Assembly (NCBI RefSeq): GCF_016086655.4
Contig: NC_052143.2
Location: 27,605,886 to 27,669,885, forward strand
Reading direction: 5' to 3'
Length of the DNA stretch: 64,000 bases
DNA from: Lepeophtheirus salmonis
Taxonomy: Eukaryota > Arthropoda > Copepoda > Siphonostomatoida > Caligidae
Positions 34,986 to 48,009 of this stretch are shown here, piece after piece (position 1 is the stretch's first letter; every line of letters begins with the position of its first letter). A program made the position numbers and the translations under genes. Below the pieces are notes generated by a model that saw only the letters and a list, made by a program, of their open reading frames with translations, did not search any database and had not been told where the DNA came from.

Positions 34986-37098
34986 CATTGATATTGAGTA
35001 TTTCAACAAACATGGAGTATTTTACATTTTTTTATATATGTGCCAAAAATCATTCTTTGGCAATGCAGGAAATTATTTTTTTAAATTTTACCACCAATAT
35101 TTGTACTGCACGATCCAAGATTAGAAATCAAACTTGAAACAGATGGATCGAGATTGAATGGATAGGGTTACATATTATGTTAGAGCCACAAAGAAGAATG
35201 GTAATTAATTGAATGTGGGTCTTTATTTTTATCAAGTACTGAAACATGAACTATGATGATGTTTCTGTATAGTATAGGCTATAACATAATGTCATATATA
35301 TATATAGAAGGCTGACCTAGATTTTTTTAAATTACAAATCATTAAATTATAAAAAGTATTTTTTCGTAATTTTGAGAGATTTCTATATCTCCTGACAGAC
35401 GTCACTAAATTAACTACATTGTTCCTTGCTAACTTATACGTATGAATTTTTGAAATAGAGAGGAATAATTAAAAAAAAAAAGTATCAGGAATTATAATTA
35501 TAACTGGTGCACTTTTCTACATCAATTTTGTATTACATTTTTATATAACTAAAAATATATTTTATCCCAATATTTCATATATTAAAATCTGCAAAAAAAA
35601 AAAAAAAAGAAGAAACTATAAAATATAGATCAATTATAATAAGATCTAATATGCTAAATATTTTTTCAATCATCACCTGATTTAAGCGTGTCACTGCACT
35701 AAGCCAGTGCTCACACAAATTATTACTTATTTTTCTCAATGCACCTGCTTTTAAAGGTCTCATTTTAAAATTTATATGGACTGTTGAGTATAAAACAAAA
35801 AAAAGTGTGACATCGGGTATTTTTTATGGAATTAAAATCGAGAAAATAATGATTAATCTGCGATTCTGATTCTTATGTATTATTATTTATTACAGGTATT
35901 CAACTATTTATCACTTTTCTAAGTTATTAAAAAAATTATTAAATCTATCCATTATGATATAAAAAATGACCATGTTAATTTGTTACTTGAGTTTTATAAT
36001 TATTTTAATAAAATAATTTATAATAATAAATGTTCTAAAACTGAGAAGAAACAAGTTTAACAAAAGCCAAACAAGAATAATTGTGTTCTAACCCCATGAA
36101 GTCGATGCAAATATTGTTAGCTTAGGGGAATAAGTTTTGTAAAGGGATCTACGAACCCTTTGCAAGTTTGACAAAAGCTCAGAACCCGTCAAAACTCTGG
36201 AACTACTCAAAACTTGGGATTCTCTGTTTTTCTTTTTCGAGCTCATTATAACATTTAAATCTTTCAATACGGACTTCCTTTCTCTGTGAAATTTAGAATG
36301 TATATTTTCGCACAGGCAAAACTATGTAGAAACTTGTTGACTTTTGTGCAATGTGTACTCTTAATACCAGTTCGTTTGAAAGGTAATTTTTGTTTGATGT
36401 TTTTAGACTTGCGGGAGTAATCAATATTACTTAGAATTATGTAGTTAAATAGGCATACATTCAAAAGTCCTCTTGAGACCAATAGACATACGACAAACTT
36501 CTCTGCATTAATATAGATGAATGATAATTAATAAATCAATATTTATTTCTAAATGCATGAGGGAGAAGCCACTTTTAAATATAAATTTAAATTGTCCAAT
36601 TTGATTTTCAATCTACAATTTCATATGGCATATCCCTTGGGATTTAAGCTTCAACATAATTCCCATTCCTCTAGCACTTGCAGCATTTTAGTACTAGAGC
36701 ATCATCTCAGTAACTATTTTCTTACTTGAAATAGTAGTTACAACTTGACGAGAATTTATTGCTTTAAATTTTAATTTGTATTCGAATTCGATGAAAATAT
36801 TTTTTAAATCCATTTTCTGTCTTAAAGGATGAATGAGTAAAAAAAAATCTTAACTGTCTAAAAACTTTTATGTTTCTACATATTATCATATGCATCGATA
36901 TTAATAAGCATCAGTACCACTAAAAACATTTTGGTTATAAGTTGTAACCAGACTATAGTAAAATATTGATTTGTAGACTATGTAAACTGTTGAGTTACGT
37001 TTATGACCATGATTCAAATAAGTTAAACCAATTTTAAAGTTAATTGTTGAAAATAAATTAAGAAAAATATTTTTTTATTTTCCATTAATTGCTTAGAT
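34986..37098. other. No recognised gene
   Basis: AT-rich. A run of 17 A at 35,592-35,608. No transposon motif recognised in 35.1-37.1 kb. Confidence 0.5.
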
Positions 37099-37277
37099 CA
37101 GGGGTCGGCAACGCGTGCCACTGCTAGCATGTCGAGGCATATTCAATGGCACACAAAAATTATAACATATTCCCGTAGTTTGTGTGTATTTTTTTACCGT
37201 TATTCTTGTTAGTGCAACACTCAATGATTAGAAATGTTGAAGTTGGCACTCCATGTCTCAAAGGTTGCCTACCCCTG
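37099..37277 (+). mobile_element. hAT-type MITE, 179 bp
   Basis: Begins CAGGGGTCGGCAACGCGTGC and ends, reverse-complemented, CAGGGGTAGGCAACCTTTGA: terminal inverted repeats with the CAGGGGTxGGCAAC ends common in hAT non-autonomous elements. Interior includes GTGCCACTGCTAGCATG and AATGGCACAC. Flanking octamers GCTTAGAT and GTTTGATG are only loosely alike, as expected for an old 8-bp target duplication. Confidence 0.78.
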
Positions 37278-37800
37278 GTTTGATGAAGTTCTTTAAAATA
37301 TGATTTTTTTGTGTGACGAGTTTTTTAGAGAACAAAAGTGTTAGGGTAAGTAACAATTATTCAGGCAAGTAACGAGTAAAGATCGTAATTCCTCGATTGT
37401 TTTTTTATAGAAACTGGAAAATCCTCATGAATCAAAATTTGGCTCGTTGTACATCACTATAAATAATATTTACATTAAGTAAATGTAGGTGATTTATTTG
37501 ATAAATAGTAATTGTAAGAAATTTATAACAAAAGTATATTTTTTGAACATTATTTAAAATATCAAATAATCGGAATCACATCGGGATCTTTTACTAGAAT
37601 TGCATTGAAATCGGAATTGGAAAATTTGATGGAATCGTTCCATCACAGAAATATTTAAAACATGTTCCGAAACGGCTTTCTCTTTTTAGTTATCTTAATG
37701 ATATTTTTTGTTATTCAAAGCTGTGTTTCATTATCATTTTATTTTTGAGACAGCACATCACATAAAACAGTTATAACTAGTTCATGTGCTTATGAAAGAC
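37278..37800. other. Possible dispersed non-coding repeat
   Basis: Contains AAGTAACGAGTAAAGATCG and, at 37,567-37,645, repeated GGAATC motifs ending GGAATCGTTCCATC. A similar but inverted motif (GATGGGACGATCAAG, then GATTCCGATA-like units) lies at 47,113-47,178. Probably remains of one repeat family. Confidence 0.35.
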
Positions 37801-37945
37801 GTACAGTAAGAATGAAGATTTGCTCAGGAGTTATAAGATAAGTTGTTGTTGAAGACTGAGTAGAATCAAGGATCTACATTCGAGTAATTCTAACCTATTT
37901 ATTCTTCCTATATACGGAAAGGGATTTGTGCTTATATTATTCTAG
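37801..37945 (-). repeat. SINE-like dispersed repeat, copy 3 (partial)
   Basis: Minus orientation, the 3' half of the family: on the plus strand AGTAAGAATGAAGATTTGCT, CAGGAGTTATAAG, GACTGAGTAGAATCAAGGAT in family order. Confidence 0.65.
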
Positions 37946-38240
37946 TTTAGTCGGACGTACTTCTCTCTACTTACAGAAATTGAGTGAGACAGCTGGAAAG
38001 ATCAAGGAGTACGATGATATGGTTGGATACAAGCTAATAAATTATTTCCTACAACACATATCTCCAATTTTAGTATCCTGGTTAGAAAATTATATTGATC
38101 TCTTAGAAAGGTTAGCCGACAAATTGACGATTTGCTTAAGTTTTTTATACTTGCATACTCAATGCCCCATTCCAGTTATGGACTTTCAGAGTTTTTATGA
38201 GTTTGAAATTGAGCTTTTTGACAATTCTGATGGGACGTGA
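37926..38240 (+). CDS. Unidentified open frame of about 100 codons
   Basis: Follows and slightly overlaps the partial repeat. The first in-frame initiation-like codon is TTG; the first ATG lies well inside. Product is mixed: LQKLSETAGKIKEYDDMVGY, then a hydrophobic stretch and CPIPVMDFQSFYEFEIELFD before TGA. I recognise no domain. It could be a chance frame or a relic of a retroelement gag, given Gypsy Pol 1.4 kb downstream on the same strand; neither is supported directly. Confidence 0.2.
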   Translation: MCLYYSSLVGRTSLYLQKLSETAGKIKEYDDMVGYKLINYFLQHISPILVSWLENYIDLLERLADKLTICLSFLYLHTQCPIPVMDFQSFYEFEIELFDNSDGT

Positions 38241-39677
38241 AGAGGATGAGTAAGATATTCTAAAGATCCATTACGGGTTCCAGCATGATGCTAAGAATAA
38301 TGATGATCCTCGTCTTCATTGTTGTATGATTCAATCCAGAGTAGAACTTGAAGCAGACGAGAGTAAAAGATCTTGGAGAAGGAAGTGAGAGGCCTGAACT
38401 AGTGTTAGTAGATATATCGTATTACGTTACTAAATACCCCTCTTTAAAGTGAGAATAAAATGTCCGGAGATGCATTTTATGGGGAATTAATTTACTGGGA
38501 ATGAAATCACCTAGCATCCGGTGGTACGTATAATATGCATCTCTCCCTATAAACTCTATATTGACAACTTAATATATAGAAATATATTGGCATTCTTTCC
38601 ATATATTTATGCCTTCTTCTCTATCTGAGAAGGAATAATGTCACCTTGCTGATGTCCATAACTCAGTTTTATCCTTTATTGTACTCTTTTATTAACTATC
38701 TTCAACATTTAATTTTTTTAAAAATACCAAACCTTGTTTAGTCGGTCATTTGCACTAAGCGGTCAATTTTTTACTTTCCTTGAATGACTGCTTACAACAT
38801 ATTTAGCTGTAGTAACAAAGTGTCAGTTAAAAACTGGGTAAATGAATCATTCAAATAAAAAGCAAAATTTAAGTACATACTAAAAATAAAATTTAAGTTT
38901 AAATACTATTTCTTGAGTCATATTGGGAATAATGTTTTATATATGACTTCGAACAATTCAAATTTAATCATATTTTCAATGTACTTATACAAACAAAACT
39001 CATATTTTACTTTTTTATATTGACAGAGTAACAGAGATTTATCCCTTTCTTCCTCAAAAAAGATTTCAATCAAAAAATTGACAGAACAATTTCAAAATAT
39101 ATATTTATATATATATAGCTAAAAAGACAAGAACAAATATTGTATTATTAATTTGATTATAAATGGCAAGTCCAGACTTTGTAACTGTATTAATTAAAAC
39201 GTATGTAGATGAATGGATGCATTTATCCTTAATCAATGTAAATGCAAACACGCTTTATAAGAAAAAAAGGGTTACAAATATGAAAATTTATACTAGGATC
39301 ATGTAAGTTCTACTCAATCCTTAAACGCTTAGATAATCTATAGCTGATGATGACAACAACATCATTGAAGATATAGTTGTTGTTTGTCTGATATAAATTT
39401 TATTACTGTTGTATTTTGTGTCCCCATAATTTGTATGTGTAGATTTTTATTTATTTTTTCATTGTCTGTAAAATATAATTAATAATTTTGAAGAGTTGGG
39501 ATAAGTAGATCTAGGGATCTAGATAAGTACTTTCTAATGTGTATTAATCAGAAAAATTATACTAAATTGGTGTATTAGTTTTTGTGTGGATCTAACAAAA
39601 CTCAATTCTCAAGTCTTGCGTTTTCATGTCATACAAAAAGCCCGGCCAAAGTTATTTCTGAATCTAGTATGGAATAA
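38241..39677. other. No recognised gene
   Basis: AT-rich; no motif recognised. It separates the open frame above from the Gypsy Pol fragment. Confidence 0.5.
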
Positions 39678-40700
39678 TATTATTTAAATAAAATAGATAT
39701 AGCAAAAGGATATTGGCAAGTGCTTCTGCATTCATATTCCCAAAAATTGAAAAAAATCATAACTCCTATCGGGAGATACATAAGGTCTTCCATGGGATAT
39801 ATTTCTACAGGATATTCCTTTTTCTATAGACACAATAGAAATTGCCATTGATCTATTTCTCTTTAACAAGGTTGTGAATGATATGCGAAAAACCAAGTTC
39901 AATAAACTCATCACCCATGTTTGTACAACGTAGGAAAGATGTTCAAACATGCAATAACATTAAATAAATCTAAATCAGTTTTATGTGGTGAACATTAACT
40001 TTTTTGGATATAAAACTTTAGAGAACTCGATCAGAGCAGATTTTAGGAAACTTCAGCGATATTTGAATTGCTTATGCTAACAACTCGTACTGATCTCAGG
40101 TCATTAATGGGAGTAGAAAATCAACTTGGTGGATTTTGCCATGAATTTCTAAATATTGACAGCCCCTTTGTGATCTTTTCGAGGCCAAGAAGGAATTTTA
40201 ATGGTTATATGGCCATATCAAAGCTTTTGAACCAACCAATAAAAATCTCATATTTACTCCATTATCAGCCATGTTTAATAAAATGGCAAAATTCACCTAC
40301 TAACTGATGCTTCCAGAAAAAATGGATTAGGATTTGCGCTTCTAAAAAAACCAAAACGACTCTAAAGAATGGAAACTATTCCAATGCTGTGGTAGATACC
40401 TCCAAGAAACCGAAACCAAGTACCTGACCGTTTGAAACATTTTGACAAACGAAGGCAACTTGAATTGAAGGAAGCAGAAAAAAGACGTCTAAAAACTTAA
40501 TTACGTGGAAAATTTTACTATGATAAATATACACAAACTGAAAGTACGCTGCTTGCGTCCAAGATCAATTAACGAAGAAGTGGGATACATTCGCTCAAGT
40601 GGTTGGAAGTCTAAATTGCCAAAGATTTCATTTACATTTTCCCTCTGAAAGATGCCTCTGGACAGACAATACATTTATGAGGACCATTCAGAAAAAAAAT
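39678..40700 (+). pseudogene. Gypsy-like Pol remnant: RT, RNase H start and Pol C-terminus
   Basis: Plus-strand pieces in order. KIDIAKGYWQVLL (39,690-39,730) with SQKLKKIITPIGRYI is the first RT aspartate block. Then IAIDLFLFNK (about 39,840-39,870), where the family has VVDDLLLF-like YxDD: one catalytic Asp is gone. KMFKHAITLNKSKSVLCGEH precedes RTDLRSLMGVENQLGGF (from 40,090), the end of RT. TDASRKNGLGFALL (about 40,300-40,345) is the start of the RNase H domain. After about 200 bases of poor sequence, YYDKYTQTES and VQDQLTKKWDTFAQVVG (40,555-40,615), with CLWTDNTFMR, match the tail of Gypsy Pol after integrase. So most of RNase H and all of the integrase core are deleted. Many frameshifts. 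The same general type of element as the RT piece at 34.7 kb. Confidence 0.85.
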
Positions 40701-40850
40701 ATTCTAATAGAAAATAATTTAAGAAAATAATTATTGAATAATTTTAATGTTACTTAACACTGTACTACTCGAACTAGAAAGAAAACTAAATTATATTATA
40801 TTCAATAGATCCAATCAAATCAGTTAATTTTATCTGTATGATTAATCTCT

Positions 40851-40864
40851 GAAAGGGGATGGAA
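40851..40864 (+). promoter_or_regulatory. Candidate polypurine tract downstream of the Gypsy Pol
   Basis: GAAAGGGGATGGAAT lies about 150 bases after the Pol C-terminal segment, where an LTR element would have its polypurine tract before the 3' LTR. No second LTR copy was found to confirm it. Confidence 0.25.
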
Positions 40865-42827
40865 TGATTGAGTTAATATACTGGTCTTGGAGTAGTACTT
40901 CCTTCGGTTCCTTTTCTTTTTCTTTTTCATTTTTTTTTCTTTTTCAAACAAGATCGTACTACATAATACCTTTAGTACAAAGTTTATATTTTAATATTTT
41001 GAACCTTTATTCATTCACACATACCATAAACAGTTCACCTTTATTACTCAACCCTGTATAGGCTAGAGAGAAGTTTTTTTTTATATTTTCTAGACGTTAT
41101 CGGACTAAATTATTTGTAAATAGTCTAATAAATAAATATTTATTTATTAATCAAACCACCTCAAGATAATTGTTTGTAATGAAGGGGAAATTATCATCCG
41201 TATAAGCTGACATAATAGTGTGAATGAAGTAGTTTAAGAGAAAAAATTCTGAAGGTGCTTTCCTTATATAAACGGCAGTCCCAATCTATACATACTTATT
41301 TTTGCGCGTGCCTCTCCTAAATTTTACTCTCCGAAGGCAAGCTATATTTGTAGAAAAACTCCTTCCACTTGCAAGCACCAACAAGACTATATATATAATT
41401 TTACCGTCCTTGTGGGGAGAGAAGGAGTAAGGAAAAGAGATAAATAAGTAAATTATACATACTTAGTCGACTGAAAACCAAAGGAGTAAATACGTTATAT
41501 ACACGTAAATTAAACAGCAAAACCAAAAATGGTTACAGCCGTGTTTTAAGATAATTAAACTTTCTTAGTTTCACTATAATATATTCATCCAAAGCGCCAG
41601 TGTGTACAATTTGAATATGTGACGAGTTTTAAAGGCCATTTTATTCAATACAAATATTGTCTCAACATAAATTATCATTATTATTAACTATTCTTAAATA
41701 AAACAACCGAATTGAATAATTTGTGAAGTATTTTCTAATTCTACATAAACTGTCATTCTTACGTAATGAAAAAAAGTAACTTATATAGAGTGCACATTTG
41801 ACAATATGAGGCTCACCATTAACTTAATTGCAAAATCTCGACTCACAACTTCCGGAATTTACTCGTTAATTACAGCAAGCGTCTTTAGACTACTGTAAGT
41901 AATTAGTTTTGTATAATTATACATTTTAAATATATGTTCTCGTTTTATTTGAAACAAAAACCTTATCAGTAACCATTAGGATGATTTACAACTTATCATA
42001 TGGCTTCATTTCTATAACCCTTGTATTCAAAGTTGAATATATTACATATCAAAATTCATTTTGAAGTATATTTTCAGATAAAATATTCTAAATTCATAAG
42101 AAATATTGTATATTCATCAACACACACAAGGAAAATAAAAAAGTTACAATGTTCAAAAAGGTACACAAGTATATAAATGAGGCTTACTAATTGGTACACA
42201 CTCCAAATAACTATAATAAAAGTATACAAATATGATGTACTCAAGTTCATAGTAATAATAGTTTATGCATATAAAATAACAAATATTATGTATTAATTGA
42301 CAATTAAGAAAGACCTCGTCCAGACTAAATTATCATGGTCTAATTATAAAATATCAAAGATCTGTTGAAAGTACCTACATATATATGTTATTATCATATT
42401 AGAAGCCAACATGGAAGAAAAAATAAATATTTTGACTGAGCCTTTTGTGGCTTTAATGTGTAATTTATTCAGATGGTAAACCCACTGGTCAAAACTCTCA
42501 CTTTTTATCATTATTTGAATTTATTTAATAAAATCATTTGCATTTATGGATTATACTTTACAGTATTTACAGGATATTTTATAATTCTTTGGTATCAAAC
42601 TCAAATTTTATAGAACTCCAAACAGTATATACAACACGTTGTATACAACAAGGGTCACAAAACATATTGTTTATTCTTTACAGGAATGAGTCCTCATTAC
42701 TTCTTGTATTTAAAAATATGTACTTCAAGAAAGGGCAACCGATGTAGAATGTACTTAAATATTACTGGATTAGGGCTGTAAATAGTAAGAATTTTCAGCA
42801 TGTAAATAAAAAACAATATAAAAATTA
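40865..42827. other. No recognised gene
   Basis: Contains a T/C-rich run at 40,908-40,945, a TATATAAA box at about 41,265 (a possible core promoter, without a recognised transcript), and a run of TA. The first few hundred bases may include the remains of a Gypsy LTR. Confidence 0.4.
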
Positions 42828-43040
42828 ACATGGTAACCCTGACCATTTGAAAAATGTTTTAGAAGAGAGTACCATCACGTTTTATTAGATTAGCAGCAAT
42901 GGAGAAATGGGGAAAATAAACACAAGTCTCATTCCATATACAGCCAGGATATATAGGTACAACTTACTCTGATGTCGATCTTCTATTCGACTCTCTGTCC
43001 AATAAGGACTTACATCTATAACTCTCCAACAAAAGATCAA
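42828..43040 (+). repeat. SINE-like dispersed repeat, copy 4
   Basis: Starts CATGGTAACCCTGACCATTT, contains AAAAATGTTTTAGAAGAGAG and AATAAGGACTTACATCTATA, ends near AACTCTCCAAC. Plus orientation, close to full length. Confidence 0.78.
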
Positions 43041-44665
43041 AGTTACCGCGATCATTTATGACACATAATCGGAGTTATATATAATCTTTTATGTTATCTT
43101 CACAAGAATTAAATAAAAATAATAATAGTTCAGGAAAATTAATAAACACCGTTCAGGAGGCAATCAAAAACTCGAACTCTAAAAATTCTTAATTTATTAT
43201 GTAAACAAACAATTGTTAAAAACAATATATTTTGGAGGAGTTTTGAAACAGTAACACTAACTGTTGGTTTTGTATACCTTTATACTTGTTTTTTCACTAT
43301 CATGGCTTTTACATTGTATAACAAATAAAAGTAAAATTTCCTTCATTAAACCAAACTACCAATTACTACCTCAAACATCCTTGCATATTTTTTTGTAATG
43401 TATTTTGAGGACCAACAGTAGAAGAAATTAGAGTCAAATTATATCTATTTGACCGTTAGCAGATATAGCATTGTATTTTGATGAGTAATCTATAAAATTT
43501 AAAAAATAAAATACTCTAATAAAATGTAATTGATAAGTAAACCGAGGCCTTTTTATATTTAAACTATTGCTTCTGATTCAATTTAGTAGGCAACAAAATA
43601 TATAATGTTACTGAAGGTTTATTTGAAAGTAAATTTGCCTTAATATACAAGATTCATTTGATTTTATTAGCCTACTTTTTTGTTTGTTTCTCAATGGGAA
43701 TAAATTAATAGTTAAAAATATTTATATAACCCTTGTTTTAATTATTTTATCAATTAAACCAAATTTGTAACGTTAACATTGTGAAAGCAGAACAAAATTG
43801 ACTATAATTGCACTAATTCTTTTTGATGAAGTAGCTAAACGCGTCTATTATTTGTTTATATATATTTATCCCATGCAAAAAGTCTTTTGTTATGATACCA
43901 CAGTGGTCGTCCTTACATCTTTTGACATAACCCCTCATGTCGTATAGAACTGTTTCTTCCCTTCGAAGAATTTACCTGGACCATTCCTTTAAAAGGCTGA
44001 ATTTATGGAGACTTGCAGTTAGCTATGGTCTAGTCTAATATTCAACGTTCCTAGAGAATAACTATAAGTTCAAATACGACCACTATTTTGCACAAATAAT
44101 GATCTTTGTTTTAAAGGTTTAGCTGGCACAATGTCGAAACTCAAAGTTTTCATTCCTTTACTCAAATATTGTACAATCAGTTTTCTAATATTCAGTATTT
44201 AATTTTCACTATATAGGGAATAGTTTTTCCCAAAGTAATTGAACACTCCTTTATATATAGTTGAAAGTTGGTTGCTAATAGTTTTAATCATTCGAAAGTA
44301 AACATCAATAAAATACTTTTCAAAAGTGGTATATACTTTGGATGGCTATATCCAAGCGTTAAATATTGAAATGTTTGTAGAGCACATATGAATAAATTTC
44401 ATTTTGATACATACGATGGTGAAAATAAGAAAGTGTAATCATACAACGTTCTTTTGATTCTTTTCTAATAGATATGTATTATATTAAACAAATCATGGTT
44501 AAATATTATTGAATAGTAAAGATTTTGGTTAAATACTAAAATGAGAATTAATTTTAATATAACAATGCTTTAAATGCAATATATATATATATAATGGTCA
44601 AAAATATAAACTACCGTTATGTTAAAAAAAGAAACTAAAAATTAATTTTGATGTCCCTAGTCACA
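43041..44665. other. No recognised gene
   Basis: AT-rich; no repeat or coding motif recognised. Confidence 0.5.
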
Positions 44666-44850
44666 GAAAGATTGTTTGAGAGGACAGCAGCTTAGCAGTC
44701 TTTACTGATTTATTAGAAAAGAAGGAAATACAAATCCTACTCCGTATTTAATAAAGATAAAAGCAGGAGTTACTCCATTCTCGATCTTCAATTCTACTAC
44801 AAGTTCAACAAGGACTTAAACTTATAACTCAACAACAAATTTTCATTATT
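44666..44850 (+). repeat. SINE-like dispersed repeat, copy 5
   Basis: Contains GAGAGGACAGCAGCTTAGCA, GAGTTACTCCATTCTCGATC and GTTCAACAAGGACTTAAACT. The first 40 bases of the family are missing or diverged. Confidence 0.75.
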
Positions 44851-45948
44851 AGATTTTGTCTTTCATGCACTAGAAATTGCTTTATATTTAGATTTTATCT
44901 CTTTATTAATCAAGAGAATAATCATAAAAGTTTTTTTTTAAATATAAAAAACACTATTCAGATTGCTACAACAAAAAGTCTCGCACTTTTCCAATATCAT
45001 ATTATTTATAAGAATAAATATAGGTATGAAGTAATTACAAGGATTCACAAGGTTTAGACATAAACAATAAAAACTTTGGTGTTTATTTCTGAACATATTT
45101 TTCTCATTTCAAAATAAGGTATAAACGGTTTTTGCCAATTATATTTCATGATTAATTATTTTGAATAAATAAAAAATCAGATTTTGGAAGAAAAAAGGAT
45201 GTACTTTATAAAATTGAATACATAATTTTAGAGTGCATTCTATGAAGTCAATGTATTTTAACTATAATAACTTAATCGAGTTTGTAATGATGTCTTTTCC
45301 TACATGCACTTAAATTTTAATTTAATTATATATATTTTTATTTATCATTTTGCTCCTTAAAAAAATAAATTATAATACTTTATCTCATTGGAAACATTTT
45401 AAACATATGACATAAAAAGACATTAGATACAAACGTTTGGCTTTATTATATAGAGGGGAACCTATGAATAATTACAAAAAGGCTTTTTCTTCAAACATCA
45501 AAAAATCGACAATCAATAAATTTATATTACAATTGTATAATCTAATGTATATTATTGTAAAAAATATATAAGACTTTAATTAACTTTTTACAAGATTTTG
45601 AGTCTAACTATATTTGACGGGTAAATGTATTTTTAGGAATGATTATATTTCTTCAAAAATAAAATGGCAGTTTTTATAGTTTTTTCTCCGACGGAATTAG
45701 AATTAATCAATCTTTTTTTCTATCAGTTAATATTATTTTATCTAACGGATTATCCATAAGAAAACTGGAGAACACGAATTTTGTACAAATATATTTATGC
45801 CAAAAAAGGAATTTATGTTGGAATATTATCGTTAGAGTCATTTTTACCCTTAAAACAATCAGCAAATTAAAAGTAAGATTAATAAAATGTATGTTAAAAT
45901 GTTCTTATTGTTTTTTATTAATCTTAATTTTTATTCTCTTTTTTATTG
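44851..45948. other. No recognised gene
   Basis: AT-rich, no feature recognised. Confidence 0.5.
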
Positions 45949-46400
45949 TGAAAAATTATGAAAAACAATACTTTTTCTTTAGATCCATATAACATAATCA
46001 TTATTTATAGTGATGAGAAATATCACAGCTAGTATTATAGACAAATATTCAATGTTTAATTTTAAAAAAATCAATTCAAAAATGTGCATTCCCAAGAATT
46101 TTTGTTTCATTTTGTATTTTTAAAGTGACCCCATTTTTCATAGCGGTGTAATAGCAAACACTTGATATATTCCATTTTTAATGATGAAAAATGATACTCT
46201 TCTTTAGATTCATATAACTTATTCATCATTCATAGTAATGAGGAATATCAAAGCTTATATTATAGACAAATATACAATGTTTAATTTAAAAAAAAATCAA
46301 TTCAAAAAATATGCATCCCAAAGGATTTTAGTTTGTTTTTGTATTTTTTAAGTAATTCCATTTTTATGGCGGTGTATTGGCAAATAAGTAACATTGTTAG
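45949..46400 (+). repeat. Tandem duplication, unit about 225 bp
   Basis: Two adjacent units. Landmarks repeat at fixed distance: TTTAGATCCATATAAC (about 45,979) and TTTAGATTCATATAAC (about 46,204); TTATAGACAAATATTCAATG and TTATAGACAAATATACAATG; GCGGTGTAATAGCAAA (46,143) and GCGGTGTATTGGCAAA (46,369). About 85% identical. No coding capacity. Confidence 0.85.
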
Positions 46401-47218
46401 AAGTTTTATGAAGTAATACCCCGTAATAAATAAGTAATATTATTCAAAGAAATCACCACACTTTGTAAAAATTCAAATAAAATATTAAATGAAAAAGAAT
46501 TATTAATTATATTTGAAATATTAAAATTCGTTACTCATCGAGAGTGGATCTTTTCATTTTTTTCGATGCTGATATCTCATTCCCAAGGAAGGAGTCAATC
46601 TTACTTCCTGTTGAAATATGGTAGTTTTGCTCGGATGAATTTTCATCTCGTTACCGTTCGTGGAATTCGAAATTCGAATTCGAACATCTTTTATGGATAA
46701 TTTTTCATCCCATCATCATCCTAGTATATATTGCATAAAAATCGAGCATCTCTTCTTGAGGTTTTGTATCTCTATTTTTGTCATAATTCTTTAAGAAAAT
46801 GGAAGTATTTCCGTCTATAAGGAATGCAAATCAATCCCACGGAAGACGTCGCTTTTTTATGAAATCAAAACTATTGCTATTCCCCTTTTTACAATTTTTT
46901 CTTCTCAAAAAGCGAATTTATTAGCCAGAGCGGGGTCCTTACAGGGTGGTTTGATTGAATTTATCCGATATAAAATTCTAAAAGTGATAACATTGTCAAT
47001 TTCTACATTTAATACATTGAAATATTTCATTCAACACTTTATAAGATGTAGTTATATATTCCTTAAAAAATATTAGACTGGTTTTTATTCAAATGCAACT
47101 TGTGTAAAAATTAGAGATGGGACGATCAAGAAAATAAATTCCGATACTGATACCGCTGCCAATTCCGATTCGATTCTTTAATATTTAAAATAATAGTTAA
47201 AAAATACAATTTTACAAT
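46401..47218. other. No recognised gene
   Basis: Includes a palindromic GAATTCGAAATTCGAATTCG at about 46,663 and, at 47,113-47,178, the GATGGGACGATCAAG repeat piece related in inverted form to 37.57-37.65 kb. Confidence 0.4.
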
Positions 47219-47410
47219 CAGGGGTGTTCACAGGATTTTGTTTTAAGAGCAGATAGTGTGCAAATGGAGTGCTTCATTATAAAATTGGAATTTTGAAAGA
47301 AAAAAAATCTTCTCCTATTGAAAAAAATTTGGAAAGAAATTGCAAAAATTAAATTTCTAATTTGTGTTGGTATACTGTTTAAAATTCCTTTAGGGTTTGA
47401 GTGAACACTG
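47219..47410 (+). mobile_element. Possible hAT-type MITE, 192 bp
   Basis: Left end CAGGGGTGTTCACAGG, right end reverse-complemented CAGTGTTCACTCAAACC: shared TGTTCAC with the CAG start. Flanking octamers TTTACAAT and TTCAACCA do not match well. Tentative. Confidence 0.35.
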
Positions 47411-48009
47411 TTCAACCAAAAGCAGAAGTGTAACAACTCTGGTTTCCCTTATTTGGTCAATTTAAGCTAATAATAAAATTAACGGAAATAGATGAGATAG
47501 ATGTGAACACAAATATAAATTTGTTTATGAAATTATTTTGTTGAAACTGTACGTTTGAACCACTGCTTCCTTTTTAAATGGATGGTCTTCTCTTTTAATG
47601 CAATGGTCAAACATTATAAAGGAAAATTACAGAAAGAATGGGCATTTTTAACATACTTGAATCTGTTTTTGACAATTTTGTTAAAGATATCTTTGATATT
47701 GGGGCAGGAAAACAATAGCAATACATATATATATATGTATATGTTTTTCAGCATATAAAGACCTATATTTCTAGGTCACAATAGGTAACACATACCATGT
47801 CATAATTTATAATATTATATCTACAAAGTTGTAAATAATACGTATTTAGCTCAGGGAATTATTAATTAAGTAATTGATTGCAGTAGTTTGACTAAATTAC
47901 AATAAAACGTGATTTTTATGGAATCTATAATATACACATTAAGATCAATTTGTAATATGTTTACACACTTTATTCAGCTATATTTTTAATTCAATTTGTC
48001 CTACAAGCT
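47411..48009. other. No recognised gene
   Basis: AT-rich. Short (TA)n at 47,723-47,742. Confidence 0.45.

Noticed and set aside
34639..35013. 124-codon minus-strand open frame, membrane-protein-like
   Set aside because: It is the antisense of the Gypsy-like RT fragment and A-rich sequence; a shadow.
41260..41300. TATATAAA box as a host promoter
   Set aside because: Such strings are common by chance at this base composition and no transcript or initiator is evident.
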